This document shows, piece by piece, positions 10,998 to 20,504 of a DNA stretch of 64,000 nucleotides (its first letter is position 1; every line of letters starts with the position of its first letter). Origin of the DNA: Maylandia zebra (Eukaryota; Chordata; Actinopteri; Cichliformes; Cichlidae); assembly GCF_041146795.1 (NCBI RefSeq), contig NC_135170.1, positions 29,995,533 to 30,059,532 of the forward strand, in the 5' to 3' direction. The notes under the pieces are model-generated. The model was given only the letters and a program-made list of their open reading frames with translations, was not told the DNA's origin and searched no databases. The translations under genes were made by a program, and so were the position numbers.

Positions 10998-13340
10998 TCC
11001 TGACACACTGAGTGTTGTCCTCTTCCTGTTGTCAACACAAGATTTGTGTTTGATTTTGATTGGTGAAAAGCAGGAGGCCCCCACCATCCTATCAGGATAA
11101 TTACAGTCACACAAGTTGATATCACCGGCAGGAACAACCGACGAGATTGAAGAGATGTCATTTCAGTTTGTGTCACCCCTGACATTTTGTTTGTCGCTTT
11201 GGTTTGTCGTTCACTTGGTGAGTTTGTGAGGAGAGAACATGTGAGTCTTTGAGGCCTAGTGTTTCCTCCAAATAGCCCCTGACTCAAAAAGCTTTTATAT
11301 AAAAATGAATATATCCTCACTCTCTTTTTTCATCAAGTTCAGAGTCTAGAGAATACACAACAAAAAATGGAAAGTAGACAGTGCATTTTTGTTATTTGCT
11401 GATATAAAAAGGGTCCCTGGAGAGAGTAGCCTGGGGGAACAAGTGGAGTGCTGCAGCTGGGTGTTCAAACAAGGTCACTGCTACTATGACTGGAATCCCA
11501 CGAGCAATGTCTGGGATAGGAACTTGTGGCAGCGGGCTATTTTGTCTATAAAGAAACAAACATTAGAGCCCCTAATTGGCTAGATGCACTGACCCTATTT
11601 GTATGTCATTTTAAAGAAATTTTACACAGTTTCTCTAAGCGGGCATGGGGCTGCCCTAGTAGCCTACTTTTGGAATTTGTTTTACAAAGTCTATGAATTC
11701 ACAACCACATGTTTGAATGTGTGCTTCATTTACAAGAAGGGAAGAAGAATGTGCAGTAAAATATAGGCCATCAATATCACAACTGGACAAAAACATGATC
11801 AAATATTAATTCTAATAATAAATTAAAAACACAATGTACCCATCTTCTCCCAGCAGAATAAGAAAACATGTACAAAAAGCTCAAATAATCTCAACATGCC
11901 ACAACTCACTATACGCAATGGCCTCCACAGTCACCAGATCTCAATCAGATAAGCTTTTGGATATGGTGGAATAAAACATTTGCTTCATGGATGTGTAGTT
12001 AATGAATCTCCATCACATCAATATTGAACACAATATTTGAGGAATGTTTCCAGCACTTTGTTGAAAGGTACTTCTGAAGTGAACAAAGGGGCTGTACTGT
12101 TTTTAATGATTCTAATTACACATCACTAATCAAAATTAAAATCTGGAAAGCTGCACAGCACCTCACGATGAAACCTATAAAAAGAAATGATTCATGTTTC
12201 CTTTATTACCTACCTGGGGGATATAGCTATCTATCTATAGATAACATAGACAAAAGTCATACGTCAGAAGTGACCAAAGCAGGTGGGTCATTACAGTATA
12301 TGAGAGATTTAAAAGTGAAATACTGTACATTATATATACAGTGGAGAATTTGCTAAATTTGCTGTCCAGTTTTGGGTGCTATGGGAAAAGGCATGATCTG
12401 TAACTCAGGAACAATAGGATGTAGCAAGCGGTTTGGAGATGAAGGAAATAACTGTGCACTCACTTAAATATGATTGAGGGTTTAATATTTGATGTTATTT
12501 AAATGTTTTTGTATTTTTTTACTTCAAGTTTCTGATGCAAAGGATCAAGATAACATTCAAGTCATCTTTAAGCTGACAGAGTAACTATGCTCAAACAGCA
12601 CTGCCAATCCCACGGTCAAAGTGCTGTGTTTTTGAGCAGGTGTATGTTTTTATAATGAAGTATGTAAAAATAATTTCAAGTTAAAATTTGGAAAATTGGA
12701 AACAACAATAACTTAAATAATAATTTAACCACTTGATTTAATGTATGCTTGTTTTACCCGACAGTAAATGTTAAATAAAATGGTTAAATAACTTAATACA
12801 TTCTTAAAAGTCTTTTAATTCTTTTTTTAAATGAAAAAAGTTAATTTATGGTCCATTTCTAACTTTTGAAGTAAAGCACTGTGTGTCTGTGATCATTTCA
12901 AAGGTTGTGGACACAAGTAATGATTAATGGTTTGAGTTAAAAGTATATAAAACAGTGAAATAAAATAAATAATCTGCTCACTTGGAAAAGATGTTGCTGT
13001 CCTGCCAAAAACACACGTTTCTATTGCTAAATTAAAATACATCTTGCTTGCTTGGAAGTGCAAACAGTGTGGTATTTCTGGTTACAGTGGTTATGGACTG
13101 CATTTTTTTTAGCCGTGCGTGTCAGTGCAAATGAACCCACATCAAGATACCATCGGCCATCCTGACAAACTGAACCAACTGCATATAAATGTCTTTTCTT
13201 TTGCTTAAATTTCCATTGCCTTTGTTTGTATTGGCAGAATTTAGAAAATGATACCAGTCTATAGTGATTCTATTTATCACATTATAGTTTGCATCCAAAC
13301 ATCATGTCACATTTGGCCTCTGAGCTGAGTCTGTACAACA
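10998..13340. other. Intergenic DNA with one Tc1 scrap
   Basis: Apart from the Tc1-like transposase fragment at 11865-12095, no gene or clear repeat was recognised. Open frames such as 10943-11320 (minus) and 11389-11583 (plus) show no family motif. Confidence 0.45.
11865..12095 (+). mobile_element. Tc1-like transposase fragment
   Basis: The plus strand contains a decayed copy of the Tc1 catalytic segment around WPPQSPDLNQ, where fish Tc1 elements have WPPQSPDLNPIE. It is followed by degraded C-terminal codons (EECFQHFVE-like). Frameshifts and stops break it. The family resembles the copies at 54745-55200 and 49000-49091, which lie on the other strand. Confidence 0.7.
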
Positions 13341-13344
13341 TACT

Positions 13345-13575
13345 TGTGTTTTTGCTCCCTACCAAGAATTAACACCACAGTTCTTGACTGTTGCTCATTT
13401 TTGTTCATTTTTATTCTGACAGCTTGGTCCTTCAAGCTGGATCTCAACATCTCCCCCACTCGCCTCGGGAACATGACTGAAACAGTGCATGGGGGAGTCT
13501 GGGGCTCCTTAAGATAAAAGACCTCCACCCCAGTGGTTTTAAAAATGCTGTTTCAGGATGTAAAAAGCAGGACGT
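13345..13575. repeat. Interspersed repeat, copy 1 of 2
   Basis: About 230 bases closely matching 37650-37860. Shared text includes CCTACCAAGAA near the start, CTTGGTCCTTCAAGCTGG, and GGGAGTCTGGGGCTCC near the end. I do not recognise the class. The shared block includes a pyrimidine-rich run ending in CAG. Confidence 0.7.
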
Positions 13576-13968
13576 GATATATGCTGAGGTGTAACCTCTG
13601 AGGGAAATCTAAATATTTTGCAATGGATTTTAACTGCTATTTGTTTGTCCAGCTTGATTTGGTGATGGGCAATTTAAAGATTCTTCTCTTCTGAATGTCA
13701 AGGTAATCATGCAGAAGGAAAAGCCTCCATGAGGTTGTCTCCTCCATGGAATGTTTCATTACAAGATATAGTTAAATGTGCAAGTTATCCTCTGACTGTT
13801 CTTTATGATGTACCCATGGCTAAGACATAAACAATTTACCTTTACTCTGTCTTCTCGGAAGGCTTTCTGACATTAATAGGAGGAAAGTGTTTGTGCCAAT
13901 ACATCAGAAATTCCTTCATATCTGATAATCTGTGCTGGTTCTCCCAGTAGAGCTATTTTTTTTAAAGT

Positions 13969-14235
13969 TCATCCATCCATTATCTTCCACTTATCCTTAT
14001 CAGAGCAGCAGAGGCCAGGAGCTTATCACAGCTACATATGAGCCGGGGCAAACCCTGGACAGGTCGCCAATGTGACACAGGGCTAACACAGAAAGCCACT
14101 GCAACCTTCTTGCTGTGAGGCAACAGTGCTAACCATCGTGGATGCATCGGAGAGCAACTTGGGGTTAGTATCTTGCCCAAGGATACTTGACATGCAGACT
14201 GGAGGAGCCAAGGGTCAAACCACCAACCTGACATG
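13969..14235 (-). repeat. Degenerate fish SINE-like repeat, (GGAT)n tail
   Basis: The plus strand starts with CATCCATCCATTATCTTCC and continues through the module ACCCTGGACAGGTCGCCAA and CAACAGTGCTAACC. This is the reverse complement of the repeat at 21592-21986, but far more diverged. From 14140 it is joined to a second common fish module (TCTTGCCCAAGGATACTTGA), so the copy may be composite. Confidence 0.7.
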
Positions 14236-14758
14236 CATGAACTTCTGCATGCATGTCAAGTTCATACAAGAGAGAGGCAAAGCATGATAATGGATAAGAA
14301 TTAACTGCAATTTTAGTGGGTGCAGAAAACATGTACAAGTCCCACATGCAAGGTTATTCTCTTTTATTGCACAGAGTACATAGCAGTAAGTCTTTTTTAA
14401 AAGGTTTGTATTCTATGTGTTAGCTAAAGTTGAATCAATATTGACAATTAATGCTGAGTTTACCTTGTGCCTTATATGAGTGGTCAATGGAGCTCCAATA
14501 CCAGGATTCATCATGGAGCAAAGCCTCCATTTTAATCTAGTTGACCAAGAATATGAATATGTGTGGACCCTGATGAGGGAAGAATTAATTTTAATTACCT
14601 CATCATATACATCATCATCATAGACAGCATAAAGATTTGTGATACATTTGATTTTCAAATCGAATTATTCAGCTGTAACATGACAAACTGTACAAAATGA
14701 AGGTGACAGAAAATCAAGATAAAAATATGGGAAAACAGATACAATGCAGTTTGAAACG

Positions 14759-14964
14759 TTTATTTTTTTCAGTAATTATTCTGTAAAATTTTAACGGACT
14801 GATGGGATGTAACGATCTAAATCTGGATCCATGATCCTTATCCGTTCTGGATACATCTTGCAGTGCAAGTCGGCCCATACATCATTTGATGGTCCATTGT
14901 CATACCTGTGATACCTGCAGGTATCACACGTTCTGAGTAGAGCCACTGAGACTGATTTAGGTTT
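14759..14964 (-). other. Candidate terminal coding exon, unknown family
   Basis: An open frame without its own start runs on the minus strand to a TAA at 14791-14793. Its last residues read YPERIRIMDPDLDRYIPSVR. Candidate splice acceptors (CTGCAG and TCACAG) lie at 14915-14920 and 14906-14910, and an AATAAA signal lies 27 bases after the stop (14759-14764). Composition and the short distance to the polyA signal make it look like a real last exon of about 40 codons. I do not recognise the family and found no matching upstream exon. It could be a chance frame or a mobile-element fragment. Confidence 0.3.
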
Positions 14965-14969
14965 TCAGT

Positions 14970-16351
14970 GGAAAATATGTTGAGGTTCAGAATCAGAATT
15001 TCAGAAACTTAAAATGTTGTTTGACATAATTTAAAACTGAATCTCAATCTGTGAACTAATTTCAACATGAAATGTTCAGAACACGACCACGCTCTGTGCA
15101 GGCTGCATTTAAAAAGTATGTTTGAATTTAATTTAATTCCGTTTTAAAATCATTTCAACCTTAACTTCACTCAAATATTCACATCATCTCCAAACCCCAA
15201 CCATCAGAGACATCTTTCCATTAGTGTGAACAGTTAAAACACAACAAATAAGTGATCAGTAATCATCAAACTTTACATGGATGTTGTGTTTTTGTTTTGT
15301 TTATTGTGATTACAACAGTAACTTACAGTAAGTGTTTCCAGTGCAGGGAAGCTGGCAGACAGTGTGACAGCTGCTTTACAGTCCACATGGAGTGATAAGT
15401 ATGAATGAGGAAATGAGGGTTCATAAACTCACTAATCTTGATTACTGGAATGATGGTTTGACTACAATAAGATAGTCAGATCGACAAACATACTGACTCT
15501 AAAAAGTAATTCATCAGGCCTTTTACCACCACTTGATTAAATCCATGGCTGCAACATAAAAATTCTAATTTATTGATTAAGATAGACCTTCTAAGTTGCA
15601 AACTTTATTTTTTTGGGTTGTGTTGAATTAATAATGTTGGTAATTACATTGAATTAATTTTATATGTAATTTGAAATTAAATCCCAATGTTAGTGGGTTC
15701 AAAATAAAATTCAAGTTGTAATTACTTAAAGAAATTTAATACATAACTTATTTTTTTCCACTGTAACTTCTGATTTCAAATTCCCTCCCCTACTGACTTA
15801 ACTAGCCCGGGCAAATTCACACATGTTGCGTTGCATGGTGCAAGCTTTTGTAAAAGACACATCAAGGTAAGTAACATTTCATTTACAAATAACAGTTCTA
15901 CCAAAGCAAAACATTTGTGCTAGTCACCTGTAGTGGATTTGTGTATGATGTGATGCTCATACAGATAAGGAAATACTTTGCACTACCACATGTAGCTAAT
16001 GCTAGCCATTCTAAACTTTAGCACAGCAGAGGATAAGACTTATAAAGTTTCATTTGACAAAAGTCTTCAGCTAGAGAGTGCAACTGTGGCTGGGAAAAGC
16101 ATGGTTAAAGTTTTGCTACACAGTGCAATCTAATTTCGATCATAGGCTGATTTTGTTTTTCTTTTTACCAAAATTAGAAGCCTTTAAACTGTGAATAGTT
16201 TTGTCAGAGGGATAACCTAGAGGCTTCTTTTTTCCATCTGGGGTAGCCTTAGATCACTTCTATCCTCTTTAAATAATGTATTACAGCATTCATTAATGCA
16301 GTATAGCTAATAGTCTGCAAGGTTTAATTCTTCTCTTTCTGTGGTCTACAG
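14970..16351. other. AT-rich intergenic DNA, no gene seen
   Basis: Only short, unsupported open frames occur. A GTAAGTAA donor-like site at 15865-15875 follows a short open frame and might be an upstream exon of the SAMD3-like relic, but no family motif supports this. Confidence 0.35.
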
Positions 16352-16700
16352 ATAAAGGAGGAGTTCAAGAGAATAACCACTGTAAGCCTTGAATAGCTAC
16401 ACTTGACCACTGCACCCCAAAACTGATGGATGTCATTTTATCAAGGGGAGGAGCTAAGGGAGTGAGAATCAGGCAGATCAAGGACATGCTTCTTGAGGTA
16501 GGACAACTATTTAGACTTTGGGTAGCTTTGAAATGCACTTTGTTGGCAGTCAGCCATGTATTTTATACTCATACTTTATTTTTTCTTAAATAGCACAATA
16601 CAATTGAAACACGCAGAGAAGTAGCCATCTGCTGCCTTATCACTTTCCTTGGAGAGAAGGAAGAGATCCTTTTCATGGAGTTCGGTATAAGTAATTCAGC

Positions 16701-16702
<2 letters not shown>

Positions 16703-16777
<75 letters not shown>
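16703..16777. repeat. (TG)n microsatellite
   Basis: About 37 uninterrupted TG units inside an intron of the SAMD3-like relic. Confidence 0.98.
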
Positions 16778-16778
<1 letters not shown>

Positions 16779-16860
16779 CCATTGATCATCTGAATTCATT
16801 AAGTTTCAGTAAGTATAAAAGTCTAATCTATAATTCACTAACCTATTAATTCCTTAACTT

Positions 16861-16904
16861 AAGGTTGGCCTTAAGTTAACGCCGAAGAACTTAAGGCCAA
16901 CCTT
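16861..16904. repeat. 17-bp perfect inverted repeat
   Basis: AAGGTTGGCCTTAAGTT at 16861-16877 is the exact reverse complement of 16888-16904, with a 10-base loop. It sits at the start of the last exon of the SAMD3-like relic, where a normal exon would not be expected to be palindromic. Confidence 0.95.
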
Positions 16905-18220
16905 GAAAGGCGGGTGATGAAAACTGCCATCATCAGTGACCGGTACACCCCTGGATCTAACCATAAGACTGCAACCATTGTGGTGGAGGAAACAAAAATC
17001 ATGGAGGGCCAGAATTTCCCAAGGTGCTGTGTTTTGCTCATGGGCATAATATATGCTCTCAATCTGAGCTAATGCAAGGATCTGAAATATACTTTTGAAG
17101 TTGTTCAGAAGCTGTTCCTTGACCTTGATGGAACCATCATTATGTTAAAGATGTTGACTCTTTTTCAAAAATTGTTAACTGTTTTGAATCCTGTATGTGT
17201 AACATTGATCTTAAAGGTGTTTGCTGCATTGTGTAATAGAAAGATGCAAGATCTTGTAAAGTTTGGTAGGCATTGAAAGTTAACATTTACTGAACACTTG
17301 CATGGAAGTATTACTGTAACAAAATGTTTTCTAAGTAGATTTTTTTTTACCAATTGAACACATTTGTTTCTGTGGTGTTAAATACATAAAGGCAAATACT
17401 ATAACTTGGCTGAGATGGTATAAATCTAAATTTCTGGTTTATTTTCACTTTTTAAATACAAAGTGTTGAAATGCCTACAGTTAAAAAATAAAGTTTTTTG
17501 ATAAAAAAAAAATGTTGAATGAATTCCTTTCTTAAAAGCTATTACAATAAAAAAAATAAGAGAAAGCTAAAATGATGATAATAATGATGAAAATCAGCAA
17601 CTTAATATTTTAAATAATGAACTTTAAAAAATAGTTTTTGTAATTGCTGTAATTAATTACATAACACTTAAAAATCATTTTTAAATAATGTGGAAAAAGT
17701 AATTGGAGGAAGAAAATTTTTACGAGTAAACAACTTAAAAATATGTTTTTAAGATACCAAATATTACATAAATGGTAATTAAAATCACCTTTGATTATGG
17801 AGGAAAAGTTAATTCCCCTAACTCAATATAGTTTGTTGGTTCAATCTAATTTCAACATAAGTTATCGTAACTCAAAAAGAGTAATGGAAACTGTTGCGTT
17901 AATTTTTTTTTGTTGAGCTTAAACAATAGTTTTTAGAGTGCACTGCCAGTATGTCAAGACAAATATCCACACCTACTGTAAGGAGATAGTAGTCAGTGAT
18001 TGTTAGAGACAATGTCATATTTATCACAGTTTAATAAAGTCCATTTTCTGAGTGATAGCAATCAAAAGGCTGTTGATGGTCACTGCTGGGACATATGCTG
18101 ACTCCACAATTGTCAGCATTTTGTTTGTGTTATAAAAGTACATAGTACAGTTTGTATCAGACACAGTCACTATGATTGATGATTTACAATTAGAGTAATT
18201 TAAAAGTAGTTCACAGTGTT

Positions 18221-18242
18221 GGGGGGGGGGGGGGGGGGGGGG
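18221..18242. repeat. Poly-G run of 22 bases
   Basis: An unbroken G homopolymer on the plus strand. It can form G-quadruplexes, and its exact length may be a sequencing artefact. Confidence 0.95.
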
Positions 18243-18644
18243 TTGTAACATTAATAAACAACATATATAGATTTGCCAACATCTTCCCTTGGCTGCTTGC
18301 TTTAGGGGTTGCCACACTGGATCATCTGCTTTTAGCATGCAGCTCCTGTACGTAGGGCTCGAAGCAAAGAATAAAACAAAGCAAAGCTAAAAACAAACAA
18401 ACAAACAAAAAACAAAAAAAAACCTTTCCACCTTATATATGTAACTACATCAAAGCAAAACAACCAAGAGTTTGAGTATTATTATTATTGATCTTTTCAG
18501 TTTTTTTTTGTTTTGTTTTTTAAAGAAACCTGTTCCCCTTATGTCATATTGACTCTCTCTGACTTTAAACAGCTTCTGAGTACTGCGCCAAAGAAAGTTA
18601 TTTTGTGCTTTATACATTATCTGTGCCATTTTATATTCAACGAA

Positions 18645-18742
18645 ATCATAAAATTTCAGGGTATTCAAATTAATAAACAAAATGTTAGTTGGTTCTATAT
18701 AACATTTTGTTTATTAATCTGAATACCCTGAAATTTTATGAT
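18645..18742. repeat. 43-bp near-perfect foldback
   Basis: Arms at 18645-18687 and 18700-18742 are reverse complements with one mismatch, separated by 12 bases. The left arm starts ATCATAAAATTTCAGGGTAT. No target duplication or gene was seen. A transcript of either strand would form a long hairpin. Confidence 0.95.
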
Positions 18743-19714
18743 GTGATGGCATGATGGCTTTTCTTTTGATCTGAACATTCACATTAAAATATGTGAATTC
18801 TCTCACCTCAAGACATGTGTTTAGACAAATTGAATACTTGGTATTGACTACATCATAACATTTAAATGGTTGATCGCTCTAAATACCTTGGATTCTGAAA
18901 TAACTACCCACAAGTGAATGTCAACATATCCACAATTCCGAAATCTTTTGATAAGTACTTATTCACGTTCACTTAATTTTCCCTCTCCTTTCATACTGTT
19001 TATGAAACAACAACAGCCATGAACAGTTCCAGTATGACCAGAATACACCTAACCCGCAGTGCCCTGCCAACACACGTATCTGATATCCACATTCCTGTGT
19101 TGTTCCTGGATCAAGAGAAAAATGTTGGTCTAGGATCAACATTGCAACAGACAAATCAATGCCAAAACTTTGAGATTTTTGCTGAATTTGAATAAACTTA
19201 GAGTGGCGTTGGGCAGAAATACTGTGGGACTGGGCAAAAGTGACAGAAACGGGAGCGAGCAGTAGTGGTCACAAATTCAGCGGCGCTGGGATTTTAAAAA
19301 TTGTTTTGCAAAGGACCGATAAAAAGATAAATTGACACAAACCATTACCTTTGCCTGCATCATATGTAGAAATAATGTGTAATTTGTACTATACAGAGAC
19401 TATGGTGTAGCTTATGAAAGCGGCCAGCAAAGTTCTCTATTCAAGTTCATCCATTCCCTTGCAGTCAATTTAGAAAATGGCAGCAGTAAAAGAAGTAGCT
19501 GGAAATGCCTAGGAAATGACAGTACTGATCTAGCCAATCACAGTCATTGTAGACTTCATCCACTCAGTGTTTAATTTAATTTCAATGGAGGTGCAGGCTC
19601 AGTTACTGAATTATGACATTGGGTTTCAGGGAGGTTTGAAGTTATGCTGTACATTACCTGTGGTGCAGATTTAACACAGAAGCATGAATCTCACTTAAAA
19701 TCAGACAAATGTGG

Positions 19715-20026
19715 TAGTTGTGTGATATGATTTTTGCACTTTTATCAGGCACTATACATTTATCTTCTGCTGGTACCAAAGTATTTTTCATGGTTACATT
19801 TTTTAAGATATTGTCAAAATAGTCCTTAGAGTTTTGTTTTCTAAAAATCAAGAGAATGTAATTGAGGTATTTCAGAATACAGGGTGAGAGATATTTGTAA
19901 TAAAGCACTAAAATGTACAGAGCAATGGCCTTATAAAGGCAAAAAAGTTACTGGATTCATCCTGAGGCTATAGAGAAGGCATTTGACTCTGTACTTTGCT
20001 TCTGTGCTGTTGTCTATCCCTGGGAA
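19715..20026. repeat. 3' flank of sialyltransferase A (duplicated)
   Basis: This stretch aligns with 43620-44118 downstream of copy B. Shared landmarks include TTTATCAGGCACTA, GGAGGTATTTCAGAATA and CATCCTGAGGCTATAGAGAA. It marks one edge of the tandem duplication and probably includes the 3' UTR of copy A. Confidence 0.7.
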
Positions 20027-20504
20027 CTATTTTTTATCTGATTTACAGTCTCCCAGGTGAAGCCTGAGTACCCCTTCAGTGTGCAGCTGCAACAAGTGTT
20101 CAAACTCAGCCGGCATTGCGTGAAAAAACGTTTTAACCGGTACATCATCATAGTAGTGGTTAGTCAGGGTATAGAGGTCATATGGGTGGTTACTAAAGGG
20201 CCAGAATCCATACAGATGTACATTTTCACACAATTCCAGGGCCATGCTAACCATAATGAATCCAGTGCTGAGCCGCCTTTCTTTCAGGCCTTCAGAGCTC
20301 CAGAATTGATCCAGACTGTGGAGGTACTGAGCGTTGGAGAAAACAGGTCGAATAGGGCTTTCAAAGTCCTCTATTGTATATGCAGCCCGCTGACACATAG
20401 CAGTATTCCTGCCAAAGGAGAAGGCAGGAAGGAGCAGCAGAGAGTTGCCGTACTTGTGCAGACTCTCCACAAATGGAAGGCGACGTCCAGTCAGCGCACC
20501 ATAC
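20027..20504 (-). CDS. st8sia6-like: st8sia6-like A, exon 7 (motifs S, III, VS)
   Basis: 478 bases to a TAG stop. It holds LLLPAFSF, motif S ([16 protein letters not shown]), ending GFWPF, then HYYDD and FHAMPAE. A Cys near the C-terminus (residue 353) is also typical of the family, where it takes part in a disulfide. Confidence 0.97.

Larger units (their letters stand above)
16352..17150 (+). pseudogene. SAMD3-like gene relic, three exons
   Basis: The fragment matches the C-terminal part of a protein family that is multi-copy in fish and often labelled sterile-alpha-motif-containing 3-like. Exon 16352-16497 reads IKEEFKRITTVSLE, then an in-frame TAG, and ends in a GTAGGA donor. Exon 16594-16684 reads HNTIETRREVAICCLITFLG. 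After an intron filled by a TG microsatellite, the last exon from about 16866 reads RYTPGSNHKTATIVVEETK, then LMGIIYALNLS, a TAA, and KYTFEVVQKLFLDLDG. Splice sites survive, so it arose by DNA duplication rather than by retroposition, but the stops make it a pseudogene. A second relic of the family lies at 32429-32662. The family's function is unknown to me. Confidence 0.7.
17151..19700. other. Intergenic DNA, no gene seen
   Basis: AT-rich sequence with short unsupported frames. It holds a poly-G run (18221-18242) and the long foldback at 18645-18742. Otherwise nothing was recognised. Confidence 0.5.

Noticed and set aside
16569..16799. 76-codon open frame with a His-Thr run
   Set aside because: The run is the TG microsatellite read in reverse.
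18024..18338. 104-codon open frame with a Pro run
   Set aside because: The Pro run is the poly-G tract read on the other strand, and the rest has no motif.
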